Notes: generated from the sequence alone by a model not told the origin. A DNA stretch of 64,000 nt from Pseudomonas sp. Au-Pse12 (GCF_021341665.1 NZ_JAJTTH010000006.1:248001-312000); one strand, 5' to 3'. Shown: positions 35,767 through 45,044, counted from the stretch's first letter. Program-made: numbers and translations.

Positions 35767-37173
35767 ATGTCGAAGTCGGTTCAACTCATCAAAGATCATG
35801 ACGTCAAATGGATTGATCTGCGCTTCACTGACACCAAGGGCACTCAACATCACGTGACCATGCCGGCCCGTGATGCGCTGGATGAAGACTTCTTCGAATC
35901 CGGCAAGATGTTCGACGGTTCCTCCATCGCTGGCTGGAAAGGCATCGAAGCCTCCGACATGATCCTGATGCCGGACGACGAAACCGCCGTGCTGGACCCG
36001 TTCACCGAAGAGCCGACCCTGATCCTGGTCTGCGACATCATCGAACCTTCGAGCATGCAAGGTTACGACCGCGACCCACGTGCCATCGCCAAGCGCGCTG
36101 AAGAGCACCTGAAGGCAACCGGTATCGGCGACACCGTATTCGCCGGTCCAGAGCCAGAGTTCTTCATCTTCGACCAGGTGAAGTTCAAGTCCGACATCTC
36201 CGGCTCGATGTTCAAGATCTACTCCGAACAAGGCTCCTGGATGTCCGACCAGGACATCGAAGGCGGCAACAAGGGCCACCGTCCAGGCGTCAAAGGCGGC
36301 TACTTCCCGGTTCCACCGTTCGACCACGACCACGAAATCCGTACCTCCATGTGCAACGCACTGGAAGAAATGGGCCTGACCGTTGAAGTTCACCACCACG
36401 AAGTGGCGACTGCCGGCCAGAACGAAATCGGCGTCAAGTTCAACACCCTGGTGAAGAAGGCCGACGAAACCCAGACCCTGAAATACGTCGTGCACAACGT
36501 GGCCGACGCCTACGGTCGCACCGCCACCTTCATGCCTAAGCCACTGTACGGCGACAACGGCTCGGGCATGCACGTGCACATGTCCATCTGGAAAGACGGC
36601 AAGAACACCTTCGCTGGCGAAGGCTATGCCGGCCTGTCCGACACCGCCCTGTACTTCATCGGCGGCATCATCAAGCACGGTAAGGCCCTGAACGGCTTCA
36701 CCAACCCGGCCACCAACTCCTACAAGCGTCTGGTTCCAGGCTTCGAAGCCCCGGTCATGCTGGCCTACTCGGCGCGCAACCGTTCCGCTTCGATCCGCAT
36801 TCCTTACGTGTCGAGCCCTAAGGCCCGCCGTATCGAAGCGCGCTTCCCGGACCCGGCTGCCAACCCGTACCTGGCCTTCGCCGCCCTGCTGATGGCCGGC
36901 CTGGACGGTATCCAGAACAAGATCCACCCTGGCGACGCTGCGGACAAAAACCTGTACGACCTGCCGCCTGAAGAGGCCAAAGAGATCCCACAGGTTTGCG
37001 GCAGCCTGAAGGAAGCCCTGGAAGAGCTGGACAAAGGTCGTGCGTTCCTGACCAAAGGCGGCGTTTTCAGCGACGACTTCATCGACGCCTACATCGCCCT
37101 GAAAAGCGAAGAAGAGATCAAGGTCCGTACCTTCGTACACCCACTGGAATACGAGCTGTACTACAGCTGCTGA
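35767..37173 (+). CDS. glnA: Glutamine synthetase, type I
   Basis: Makes glutamine from glutamate, ammonia and ATP; the main ammonia-assimilation enzyme under nitrogen limitation. The 468-residue protein starts MSKSVQLIKDHDVKWIDLRF after GGAGG. Signatures: MFDGSSIAGWKGIEASDM, GPEPEFFIFD, the ATP-binding KPLYGDNGSGMHVHMS, and the adenylylation-site Tyr in KNLYDLPPEEAKEIPQV. A sigma54 promoter and NtrC-like sites lie upstream and a strong terminator downstream, so it is a one-gene unit. Confidence 0.98.
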   Translation: MSKSVQLIKDHDVKWIDLRFTDTKGTQHHVTMPARDALDEDFFESGKMFDGSSIAGWKGIEASDMILMPDDETAVLDPFTEEPTLILVCDIIEPSSMQGYDRDPRAIAKRAEEHLKATGIGDTVFAGPEPEFFIFDQVKFKSDISGSMFKIYSEQGSWMSDQDIEGGNKGHRPGVKGGYFPVPPFDHDHEIRTSMCNALEEMGLTVEVHHHEVATAGQNEIGVKFNTLVKKADETQTLKYVVHNVADAYGRTATFMPKPLYGDNGSGMHVHMSIWKDGKNTFAGEGYAGLSDTALYFIGGIIKHGKALNGFTNPATNSYKRLVPGFEAPVMLAYSARNRSASIRIPYVSSPKARRIEARFPDPAANPYLAFAALLMAGLDGIQNKIHPGDAADKNLYDLPPEEAKEIPQVCGSLKEALEELDKGRAFLTKGGVFSDDFIDAYIALKSEEEIKVRTFVHPLEYELYYSC

Positions 37174-37206
37174 TCCGGTAGCGCCGGCGCAAGCCGCGTG
37201 ATCGAG

Positions 37207-37231
37207 AGGCCTCCTTCGGGAGGCCTTTTTT
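37207..37231 (+). terminator. Intrinsic terminator of glnA
   Basis: AGGCCTCC-TTCG-GGAGGCCT followed by a T-run. The UUCG tetraloop and U-tract make it a strong terminator, 33 bp past the stop. Confidence 0.95.
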
Positions 37232-37310
37232 ATGCCCGCACATGTGCCCGGCCCGGGGTAGTTGCGTGCATCATGGGCGCCCTCTTTCCCATCAGCAGCC
37301 GAGCCCGCCC

Positions 37311-37865
37311 ATGACTTCGCGCCTCACCCTGTGCCTCGCCCTGACTTGCAGCCTGCTCGCCACCGCGGCCTGCGCCAACGATGCCCCACCCACTCTTGCC
37401 CCACTGCTGCAAAGCATCAGTGAGCGCCTGGCGCTTGCCGATCAGGTGGCCCTGAGTAAATGGGACAGCCACAAGGCCGTGGAAGACCGCCCGCGAGAGC
37501 AGCAAGTGATTGCCGGGGCCACCGCCCAGGCGGCGGCCTATCACCTGAGCGAGGAAACGGTGGCGCAGTTCTTCGCCGCCCAGATCGAAGCCAACAAGCT
37601 GGTGCAATACGCCCGGCTCTCCAACTGGCACCTGCAAGGCCAGGCACCGGACACTCCGCGCCAGGATCTGGCCGGACAGATCCGCCCGCAACTTGATCAG
37701 TTACAAAAACGCCTGCTGCAGCAACTGGCCGACTTCAGCCCGCAACGCAGCAACCGCCAATGCCCGCAATGGCTGGCCCAGGCCAGCAAAGCCAGCAGCA
37801 GCGACCCCCTGCAGCAACTGGCGATGGTCCGCGCCACAGCAGAGTTATGTGTGTTCAAAGGTTAA
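37311..37865 (+). CDS. Secreted/periplasmic chorismate mutase, AroQ gamma class
   Basis: Converts chorismate to prephenate outside the cytosol. It is 184 residues with a cleavable signal peptide (LTLCLALTCSLLATAACAND). The mature part fits AroQ-gamma: SISERLALADQVALSKWDSHKAVEDRPREQQVI, FFAAQIEANKLVQYARLSNW (substrate-site Glu/Lys helix), and two Cys (RQCPQW, ELCVF) that can form the class disulfide. Start at 37311 chosen because the signal peptide begins there. It lies downstream of the glnA terminator. The physiological role of exported chorismate mutases is not established. Confidence 0.9.
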   Translation: MTSRLTLCLALTCSLLATAACANDAPPTLAPLLQSISERLALADQVALSKWDSHKAVEDRPREQQVIAGATAQAAAYHLSEETVAQFFAAQIEANKLVQYARLSNWHLQGQAPDTPRQDLAGQIRPQLDQLQKRLLQQLADFSPQRSNRQCPQWLAQASKASSSDPLQQLAMVRATAELCVFKG

Positions 37866-37933
37866 CCGCGCCCGCGCCACGCCCGGCCGCGGCCTATGCT
37901 GGGGCCTTTCAGGCAACCGCCAGGAGCCAGCAG

Positions 37934-38425
37934 ATGCGCGCCTTGATCGCGGGCCTGCTGTGGATAACCGCACAGCCAGCCAGCGCACAGATCTACCAGT
38001 ACACAGACACCGCCGGTCATCGCGCCTACAGCGACCAACCGCCGGGAACCCCGTATCAGCCGATTGAAACCGCCGCAGCGAAGCGCCTTCCCCGCCCGGC
38101 CGCTCCAGCGGCGCAGCCTGCCAGCGCATTCCAGGCCTACCAACGGCTGCAATTGACGGGTGTGCCGGAGCACGGCGCCGTGCGGGCCAACAATGGCCAC
38201 TTCAGCGTGCAGGTGCGGTTGCAGCCGAGCCTGCAGCCCGGCCACCGCTTGCGCCTGCTACTGGACGACCAGCCCTACGGCCAGGCCAGCCAGGGGCCCG
38301 GCCTGCAACTGGAGAATATCGACCGCGGCCAGCACCGCCTGGCGGTGCAGGTGCTCGACGGCGAGCGGGTCCTGCAACAGAGCCCAAGCGTCACCTTCAC
38401 CCTGCTGCGGGCCCAGCGCCGTTGA
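37934..38425 (+). CDS. DUF4124 domain exported protein
   Basis: A 163-residue protein with a signal peptide (MRALIAGLLWITAQPASAQ) and a DUF4124 motif (IYQYTDTAGHRAYSDQPPGTPYQPIE), then a beta-rich part (VPEHGAVRANNGHFSVQVRLQPSLQPGHRLRLLLDD...) like those found in other Pseudomonas DUF4124 proteins between glnA and ntrB. The function is unknown. GGAG lies about 8 nt before the ATG. Confidence 0.88.
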   Translation: MRALIAGLLWITAQPASAQIYQYTDTAGHRAYSDQPPGTPYQPIETAAAKRLPRPAAPAAQPASAFQAYQRLQLTGVPEHGAVRANNGHFSVQVRLQPSLQPGHRLRLLLDDQPYGQASQGPGLQLENIDRGQHRLAVQVLDGERVLQQSPSVTFTLLRAQRR

Positions 38426-38434
38426 GCCCGCACC

Positions 38435-39622
38435 TCAACCGCGTACCACCCCGCTGGCCAGCAGCTTGGCGATGGTCGACTCATCCAGGCCCAGCCCCTG
38501 CAGGACCGCCCGGGTGTCCTGGCCCAGGGTCGGCGGAGCCGTGCGATAGCTGGCCGGGGTCCGCGACAGCTTCACCGGCGAGCCTATGCCGCGGTAACCA
38601 TCGAGCTCCACCAGCAGGCCGCGATGCCGGGTGTGCGGATGAGCCACCACCTGCTCAACGGTAGCGATCGAGCCACAGGGCACCCCAAGGCCAATCAGGC
38701 GCGGGGCCAGCCCTGCACCGTCGTGGGCCGCCAGGTAGTGCTCCAACCGCTGCTTCAAGGCCTCGCGATTGACCGAACGCTGGCCGTTGTCGGCAAAGCG
38801 CGGGTCTTCCAGCAACTCGCTGGCCCCCAGCTCCTGGCACAGCCTGGCGAACTGCCGATCGTTGCCGACCGCGAGGAAAATCGGTTCGCCGGCGGTTCGA
38901 TAACTGTCGTAGGGGGCAATATTGGGGTGGGCATTCCCCGTGCGCTGCGGCGTCTTGCCAGAGGCAAAGTAGTTCGGCAAATGGGGATGCAGCAGGGACA
39001 CACCGCAGTCGTACAGGGAAATGTCCAGCGACTGCCCGCGGCCGCTGCGCTGGCGCTCGTTGAGGGCCAGGAGGATCCCCGCCAGGGCATTCAGGCCCGT
39101 GACCATATCGACAATCGGCAAGCCGATACGCAGCGGCCCGCCCTCGCCTTCGCCGTTGACGCTCATCAAACCGGCCATGGCCTGGATCACCGCGTCGTAA
39201 CCGGGCAGCCCGCCCAGCGGCCCATCGGCGCCAAAGCCGGAAATCCCGCAGTGAATCAATGCCGGAAAGCGCGGGCTCAGCACCTCCTCGAAACCGATGC
39301 CCCAACGCTGCAGGGTGCCCGGCTTGAAGTTCTCGATCAGCACGTCGGCGCCTTCCAGCAACTGCATCAGCAGTTCCAGGCCTTCAGGGCGCGACAGGTC
39401 GACCGCAATCCCCTGCTTGTTGCGGTTGATACCGCGAAAGTACGAGGCGTCATCCCCTTCGAACGGCGGTCCCCAGCCACGGGTCTCGTCGCCGCTCAAG
39501 GGCTCCAGCTTGATCACTTCGGCGCCATGGTCGGCCAGGGCCTGGGAACAGTAGGGACCGCCCAGCACACGGCTGAGGTCGATGATTTTCAGGCCCGCCA
39601 GGGCCCCTTGGGTTTGCTTCAT
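38435..39622 (-). CDS. CaiB/BaiF family (class III) CoA-transferase
   Basis: Transfers CoA between carboxylic acids. The start MKQTQGALAGLKIIDLSRVLGG at 39622 has GGAG 8 nt upstream; 395 residues. The class III features are VLGGPYCSQALADHGAEVIKLE, NRNKQGIAVDLSRPEG, and the catalytic Asp in LPGYDAVIQAMAGLMSVNG. It lies 35 bp downstream of an acyl-CoA dehydrogenase gene, so the pair probably activates and oxidises one organic acid. The acid cannot be read from the sequence. Confidence 0.92.
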   Translation of the reverse strand: MKQTQGALAGLKIIDLSRVLGGPYCSQALADHGAEVIKLEPLSGDETRGWGPPFEGDDASYFRGINRNKQGIAVDLSRPEGLELLMQLLEGADVLIENFKPGTLQRWGIGFEEVLSPRFPALIHCGISGFGADGPLGGLPGYDAVIQAMAGLMSVNGEGEGGPLRIGLPIVDMVTGLNALAGILLALNERQRSGRGQSLDISLYDCGVSLLHPHLPNYFASGKTPQRTGNAHPNIAPYDSYRTAGEPIFLAVGNDRQFARLCQELGASELLEDPRFADNGQRSVNREALKQRLEHYLAAHDGAGLAPRLIGLGVPCGSIATVEQVVAHPHTRHRGLLVELDGYRGIGSPVKLSRTPASYRTAPPTLGQDTRAVLQGLGLDESTIAKLLASGVVRG

Positions 39623-39657
39623 GTGAGTACTCCGGAAAATCGGCAAGGGGCGCACAT

Positions 39658-41379
39658 TCAGGCCGGCAGCAATTGCATGGCTTCGGCCAGGGACAACGGG
39701 CTTTCATTGGCCAGCCGCGCCAGCAGTTCGGCATCGATGGCCGGCTCCAGGCTCAGGGGATCGCGCGGCAGCACCTTGTGCGCCAGCACCAGGTGAGCCA
39801 GGGCCAGGCGTCGATAATCCCCGGCCTGGCGCGTGGCCTCCCAGGCCATGAAAATCGCGCTGCTCAGGTGATAGAGAACACTGCCGGCCTGCCGCACCTG
39901 CTCATCCCGACGTTGCTGCGCCACGGCCTGGAAGCCGCTCACGGTGCGCAGCAGGGCCGAGTCGAACAGCTTGCGACTGGCGTCTGGCAGATCCGCCTCG
40001 GCCAGCAGCCCGGCCAGGTAGCCCTGCAGCGGCTCCAGCGCCTGCTCGCGGGTTGCCGCCCGGGCAATGTCCAAGGCAACGATGTTGCTGGTGCCCTCCC
40101 AGATCGACCCCAGGTGGGCGTCGCGCACCAGGCGGGCGTCGCTCCATTCCTCGATGTAGCCGACCCCGCCTCGCACTTCCATGGCATCGCCGGTCACCCG
40201 CCGGGCATCGCGGCAGGCGCGGAACTTGATCAGCGGCGTGAGAATCCGCACGCACTTGCGCGCCGTCTCTTCGCCGCCGTCGGCCCGGGGCAGCAAGGTG
40301 GCGATCTGCATGAACATCGAGCGCGCCTGCTCGGTAGGCAGCATCATCTTCAGCAACTGGCGCTGCATCAGCGGCATCTCGATCAAGTGCTTGCCAAACG
40401 CCCGACGTTGACGGGCGATGTACAGCGCCTCGCTCAGGCCCCGGCGCATCAGCCCCGCCGCGCGCACGCCGTTGGACAGGCGCGACATGTTGATCATGTC
40501 GGCCATCTGTTGAAAGCCGCGGCCGACTTCACCGATCAGGTAGGCCGTGGCGCCTTCCAGGGTGATCTCGCCGCTGGCCATGGAACGGCTGCCCAACTTG
40601 TCCTTCAGGCGCTGGATCCGGTAGGTGTTGCGCGAACCATCGGGCAGCACCTTCGGCAGCAGGAACAGGGTCACCCCGGCCATGCCGGACGGCGCATCGT
40701 CCGGGCGCGCCAGGACCATGGCCAGGTCCGCATCCGGGTTGGAACAGAACCATTTCTCGCCATACAGGCGCCACTGGCCATCTTCCAGCCGGGCACGGGT
40801 TTCGGTGCGTGAGACGTCGGAGCCGGCGGCCTGCTCGGTCATGAACATCGCCCCCTGGAACAGCTCGTCGAAATCCTGGGACTGCAACTGCGGCAGGTAG
40901 CGCTGCACCAGTTCGGGCGCGCCGAACTTGCGCAGCGTACGGGTCAGGGAGTCGGTCATGCTCACCGGGCAGCACAGGCCGAACTCGGCCTGGACGAACA
41001 GATAGGTCAGGGCGTACTTGACCAACGGCAGCGGGCCATCAGGGCGATGGCTCATGGCGGCCAGGCCCAGTTCGGCGTACGCCACCCGCTCCAGGGCCAC
41101 GTAGTCCGGGTGCTTGGCAATGCTTTGCAGGTTCTCGCCACGGCGGGTACGGGGCTGCAGCACCGGCGGGTTCTTGTCGGCGCACAGCGCCAGCACATCC
41201 AACTCGCCACCGGCCCGGGCGCCCAGGCGCTGCAGGGTCGGCAGCCATTGCTGATAGACCGCCGGCGGCAGGTAGACCTGGAGCAATGCGGCCAGGCCGG
41301 CGTCACACGCAAACAGGTTGATGCCACGGCTGTCGGGAATGTTCAGGCGGTCTTCGATGGGGCGGGGCTCGACGGTCAT
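39658..41379 (-). CDS. Acyl-CoA dehydrogenase family protein (AidB-like)
   Basis: FAD-dependent acyl-CoA dehydrogenase of 573 residues, longer than the classical 380-400 and closer to the AidB/long form. Visible features: FMTEQAAGSDVSRTETRARLEDGQWRLYGEKWFCSN (FAD/substrate loop), LKDKLGSRSMASGEITLEGA, RLSNGVRAAGLMRRGLSEAL, and GGVGYIEEWSDARLVRDAHLGSIWEGTSNI with the usual catalytic-Glu region. GGAG lies 8 nt before the ATG. First gene of a two-gene unit with the CoA-transferase and divergent from the LysR gene, which probably controls it. Confidence 0.9.
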   Translation of the reverse strand: MTVEPRPIEDRLNIPDSRGINLFACDAGLAALLQVYLPPAVYQQWLPTLQRLGARAGGELDVLALCADKNPPVLQPRTRRGENLQSIAKHPDYVALERVAYAELGLAAMSHRPDGPLPLVKYALTYLFVQAEFGLCCPVSMTDSLTRTLRKFGAPELVQRYLPQLQSQDFDELFQGAMFMTEQAAGSDVSRTETRARLEDGQWRLYGEKWFCSNPDADLAMVLARPDDAPSGMAGVTLFLLPKVLPDGSRNTYRIQRLKDKLGSRSMASGEITLEGATAYLIGEVGRGFQQMADMINMSRLSNGVRAAGLMRRGLSEALYIARQRRAFGKHLIEMPLMQRQLLKMMLPTEQARSMFMQIATLLPRADGGEETARKCVRILTPLIKFRACRDARRVTGDAMEVRGGVGYIEEWSDARLVRDAHLGSIWEGTSNIVALDIARAATREQALEPLQGYLAGLLAEADLPDASRKLFDSALLRTVSGFQAVAQQRRDEQVRQAGSVLYHLSSAIFMAWEATRQAGDYRRLALAHLVLAHKVLPRDPLSLEPAIDAELLARLANESPLSLAEAMQLLPA

Positions 41380-41451
41380 GGCGCGTCTCCTGATTTTTGT
41401 AGGGCGAGACTAGAGCCACCATCGATAAGTATCTAATACAAAATCCATCCA

Positions 41452-41476
41452 CTACGATAAGAAAACCATATCGTAG
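41452..41476. promoter_or_regulatory. LysR-type operator between the dehydrogenase and LysR genes
   Basis: CTACGAT-N11-ATCGTAG is a perfect inverted repeat carrying the T-N11-A LysR motif (T41458, A41470). It lies 15 bp before the LysR start and 73 bp from the dehydrogenase start, the normal place for a regulator that controls itself and the divergent genes. Confidence 0.8.
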
Positions 41477-41490
41477 AAGGCAGGCCCCTC

Positions 41491-42390
41491 ATGGACCTCA
41501 AACAACTGCGTTACTTCGTCGCCGTGGCCGAGGAGCTGCACTTCGGGCGCGCCGCGGAGCGTCTGTGCATTTCGCAACCGGCGCTGAGTTTCGACATCAA
41601 GAAGCTTGAGGGGCAGCTGGACATCCAGTTGCTCAACCGCAACAACAAGTCCGTGAGCCTGACCAATGCCGGCCAGGTGCTGCTGGGCGAAGCGCGCTAC
41701 CTGCTGCTGCGGGCCGACCAGGCACGGCGCCTGACCCAGCGCTCGGCCGAGGGGTTTGCCGGGCGCCTGAGCGTGGGCTTCGTCAACTCGATCCTGCACC
41801 GTGGCCTGCCCCAGGCGGTCAAGGCCTTCGAGCGCAATCATCCGGACACCGAGATCGTGCTGATGGAAATGAACAGCGCCGGCCAGGCTCAGGCCCTGCA
41901 ACGTGGGCAGATCGATATCGGCTTCGTTCACGCAGGCACCTTCGCCGCCGGCATCCACAGCGAAACACTGCTGGCCGAACCCTTTCTCTGCTGCCTGCCC
42001 CAGGGTCACCCGCTGGCCCGGCAGGCGCGGGTCGACCTGAAGCAGTTGGCCCATGATGATTTCATCCTGTTTCCACGGGAGGTCTCGCCGCACTACCACG
42101 ACCTGATCATCGCCCGCTGCGTGGCCGCCGGGTTCAGCCCGCGCATTCGCCACGAAACCCGGCTCTGGCAAACCGTGGTGGCGATGGTGGCCCATGAGAT
42201 GGGCGTGGCATTGGTGCCCCAGACTCTGGCCCAGCTCGGCCAACCGGGGGTGACTTACTGTGAGATTGAAGGCCAGGGCGCGCCTTCGGAGATTCTGGCG
42301 ATCCATCTGGCGGATAAACCTTCGGCCGCTGCCGACAGTTTCCTCGCCTTGTTCAGATCCTTGCTGCAACCGCCAATCACCCAGGGCTGA
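41491..42390 (+). CDS. LysR family transcriptional regulator
   Basis: A 299-residue LysR regulator: N-terminal winged helix (MDLKQLRYFVAVAEELHFGRAAERLCISQPALSFDIKKLE) and a periplasmic-binding-type effector domain (SVGFVNSILHRGLPQAVKAFERNHPDTEIVLMEMN). It resembles the CatM/BenM-like subgroup in its opening residues. By context it controls the divergent acyl-CoA dehydrogenase/CoA-transferase pair and perhaps the MHS transporter 155 bp downstream. The effector is unknown. Confidence 0.93.
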   Translation: MDLKQLRYFVAVAEELHFGRAAERLCISQPALSFDIKKLEGQLDIQLLNRNNKSVSLTNAGQVLLGEARYLLLRADQARRLTQRSAEGFAGRLSVGFVNSILHRGLPQAVKAFERNHPDTEIVLMEMNSAGQAQALQRGQIDIGFVHAGTFAAGIHSETLLAEPFLCCLPQGHPLARQARVDLKQLAHDDFILFPREVSPHYHDLIIARCVAAGFSPRIRHETRLWQTVVAMVAHEMGVALVPQTLAQLGQPGVTYCEIEGQGAPSEILAIHLADKPSAAADSFLALFRSLLQPPITQG

Positions 42391-42545
42391 GCGCCGCGCG
42401 GCGATACGAAATCACGTATCAAACCATAAGATTTAATCATTATATTTTTCGATTCCTGCCTGTATAGGCTCCCAGCGGTCGGGCCTTGCATGAAGCCCAC
42501 GCGCCCTGCCGGGGCGCCCATAACAATAACAAGCAGGAGTTGCAC

Positions 42546-43967
42546 ATGAGCGCCGCCCTGGAAGCTGCCGCCCACAAGAAAGCCCGTAAAGCGGGCATTG
42601 CCTCGTTCATTGGCACCACCATCGAATGGTATGACTTCTACGCCTACGGGATCGCCGCGGCGCTGGTGTTCGGCAAAGTGTTCTTCCCCGCCGACCTGCC
42701 TGCGGGCACCGCCACCCTGCTGTCCTTCCTGACCCTGTGGGCGGGCTTTGTCGCCCGCCCCATTGGCGGCATCCTCTTCGGCCACATGGGCGACAAGATC
42801 GGCCGCAAGACCACCCTGGTGATCACCCTGATCATGATGGGCGTGGCCACCACCTGCATCGGCCTGCTGCCCAGCTATCTGCAGATCGGCATCTGGGCGC
42901 CGATTGCCCTGGTGGTCCTGCGCATCATCCAGGGCATCGCGGTGGGCGGCGAATGGGGCGGGGCGATCCTCATCGCCAGCGAAAGCGCGCCCAAGGGCAA
43001 GGGCATCCTGTATGCCGCCTTCGCCCAGCAGGGATCGCCCGCTGGCAACCTGCTGGCGACCCTGGTGTTCTTCGGCCTCAGCGCCCTGCCGACCCCGGAC
43101 TTCCTGCTCTGGGGCTGGCGCATTCCGTTCCTGATCTCGGCACTGCTGGTGATCGTCGGCATGGTCATCCGCCTCAAGCTCGAAGAGTCCGATGACATGA
43201 AGCGCCTGATGGCGCAGAAAAAGACCGTCAAGCTGCCGATTCTCGAAGTGCTGCGCGACCACTGGCGGCTGGTGCTGCTGGGCGCCGGGGTGCTGCCGAT
43301 CATCCACGTCACCTACTTCAAGAGCACCTTTGCCCTGTCCTGGGCCACCAAGGAACTGGGCTACAGCCAGAGCAGCTTCCTCAGCGTGATCGTCATCGCC
43401 CTGGTGGTGCAGTTCATTACCCAACCCCTGGGGGCGGTGCTGGTCTCGCGCATCGACATGCGCAAGGCCATGGTGCTGATGGTGGTGCCGGAGCTGTTGC
43501 TGATGCCGGCGATGTTCTTCGCCGTGGAAACCGGCAACTACTGGATTGCCGTGCTCGGCATGTGCCTGGCTACGGTGCCCCACTCGATGTTCTATGGCGC
43601 GGTGGGCGGCATCCTGGCCCGGGCCTTTCCAACGCGGGTGCGCTACAGCGGGCTGTCGATCTCCTACCAGCTGTGCTCGCTGCTGGTCGGCGGCGCCACC
43701 CCGGTGCTGGCACAGAGCATCCTCAATGGCACCGGCAGCATCATCGGCGTGGCCATCGCCTCGGCCTGCTACGCCCTGGTCTCGCTGCTGTGCATGCTGG
43801 CCCTGCTCAAGCGCATCGGCCACAACGCCGCCGAGCTGTCCACGGCAGAGCAGGCGGATGCCGACGAACTGCTGCGAGAAGCCAACAACCCGTGTTCAAC
43901 GCCGCCTGTGGATAACCCTCCAACTGCCACCGCCACGCCCGCGATCCCGTTACAACCCGCTCGCTGA
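42546..43967 (+). CDS. MFS transporter, metabolite:H+ symporter (MHS) family
   Basis: A 473-residue inner-membrane symporter with 12 predicted segments. MHS signatures are clear: SFIGTTIEWYDFYAYGIAAALVFGKVFF, RPIGGILFGHMGDKIGRKTTLVITLIMMG, and RIIQGIAVGGEWGGAILIASE. The ATG at 42546 follows AGGAG by 6 nt. The C-terminus is a Pro/Thr/Ala-rich tail. It lies beside the LysR gene and probably imports the organic acid handled by the CoA-transferase/dehydrogenase pair. The last 18 bp overlap the convergent ada gene. Confidence 0.92.
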   Translation: MSAALEAAAHKKARKAGIASFIGTTIEWYDFYAYGIAAALVFGKVFFPADLPAGTATLLSFLTLWAGFVARPIGGILFGHMGDKIGRKTTLVITLIMMGVATTCIGLLPSYLQIGIWAPIALVVLRIIQGIAVGGEWGGAILIASESAPKGKGILYAAFAQQGSPAGNLLATLVFFGLSALPTPDFLLWGWRIPFLISALLVIVGMVIRLKLEESDDMKRLMAQKKTVKLPILEVLRDHWRLVLLGAGVLPIIHVTYFKSTFALSWATKELGYSQSSFLSVIVIALVVQFITQPLGAVLVSRIDMRKAMVLMVVPELLLMPAMFFAVETGNYWIAVLGMCLATVPHSMFYGAVGGILARAFPTRVRYSGLSISYQLCSLLVGGATPVLAQSILNGTGSIIGVAIASACYALVSLLCMLALLKRIGHNAAELSTAEQADADELLREANNPCSTPPVDNPPTATATPAIPLQPAR

Positions 43968-45044
43968 CCCGCCCGGTGCAGGGCGCAAGCGCCGCTCATG
44001 CTCCAGCAGCCAGCGCTTGCGCCAAAGACCGCCGCCATAGCCGGTCAGGGAACCATCGGCGCCGATCACTCGGTGGCAGGCAATGACGATGGAAATCTGA
44101 TTGGCCGCATTGGCCCGGGCCACCGCGCGCACCGCTGACGGCGAGCCGATCCGGCTCGCCACCTCGGCGTAGCTGCACGTCGTTCCCGGGGGAATGCCGC
44201 GCAACGCCTGCCAGACCGTGCGGGTAAAGGGCGAGGCGTTCATCGCCAGCGGCGTGCTGAAGTTCACCGCCTCGGCGGCGAAGTAGCGCTGCAATTCGGA
44301 CTCGATCTGATCGATGGGGGCAAAACGCCCGAAACCGATGCTGGAGCCGCTGCTCTTTTGCAGGTTCTGCAGTTCATTGGCCAGCGCCGGGCGGTCGAAG
44401 AACTCCAGCAGGTGCAGAACCTGAGCATCCGCCACCGCCAGCATCACGCCGATCGGGGTTTGCAGCCAATCGACCTTGAGCAGTTCGCGCCCCCGCAGGT
44501 TCGACGGTGGCTGGCCCGCCAGGCGGCTGAAGGCGCGGCGAAAGCCGCTGTCGGAATCGAAACCGGCGCTGATCTGCGCCTCGATCACCGGCTCCCCGCA
44601 AGCCAGTTGCTGCATGCCCCGGCCCATGCGGCGCAGGCGGGCCATTTCCAGGAAGGTGACCCCGAAGTGGCGCTTGAAGGCGCGGCGAACCGTGGATGGA
44701 TCCAGCCCCATGCCAATCAGATCGCCTTCGTACCAGCGACGCTCGGGGTCGCGGCCCAACTGCTCGAGCAAGGTCTTCACCCAGGGTTCCTGAACCCCGA
44801 CCTGCTCCAGGGGACGGCAACGCAGGCAGGCGCGGAAGCCGGCTTCGATACAGCCTTTGATCGAGCTGAAAAACACCGTGTTCTCGCGCTTGGGCTTGCG
44901 CGCGGCACAGCTCAGGCGGCAGAACACCCCGGTGCTTTTCACCCCGACAAAGGCAAAGCCTTCATAGGCCGGGTCACGATCCAGCAGGGCCTGGTACAGG
45001 GTGTCGTCATCGGGGAGCTGGAACAGCAGAGGGGCATTTTCCAT
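43950..45044 (-). CDS. ada: Bifunctional Ada: methylphosphotriester / O6-methylguanine-DNA methyltransferase and regulator
   Basis: Repairs alkylated DNA and activates the adaptive response. It is 364 residues. Order: N-terminal Ada zinc domain with four Cys (FCRLSC and ACLRCR), an AraC-type helix-turn-helix (VRRAFKRHFGVTFLEMARLRRM), and a C-terminal methyltransferase domain (PFTRTVWQALRGIPPGTTCSYAEVASRIG). The active-site motif reads IACHRVIG where most members have IPCHRV; the acceptor Cys is kept. The stop overlaps the convergent MHS gene by 18 bp. Confidence 0.94.
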   Translation of the reverse strand: MENAPLLFQLPDDDTLYQALLDRDPAYEGFAFVGVKSTGVFCRLSCAARKPKRENTVFFSSIKGCIEAGFRACLRCRPLEQVGVQEPWVKTLLEQLGRDPERRWYEGDLIGMGLDPSTVRRAFKRHFGVTFLEMARLRRMGRGMQQLACGEPVIEAQISAGFDSDSGFRRAFSRLAGQPPSNLRGRELLKVDWLQTPIGVMLAVADAQVLHLLEFFDRPALANELQNLQKSSGSSIGFGRFAPIDQIESELQRYFAAEAVNFSTPLAMNASPFTRTVWQALRGIPPGTTCSYAEVASRIGSPSAVRAVARANAANQISIVIACHRVIGADGSLTGYGGGLWRKRWLLEHERRLRPAPGGSASGL

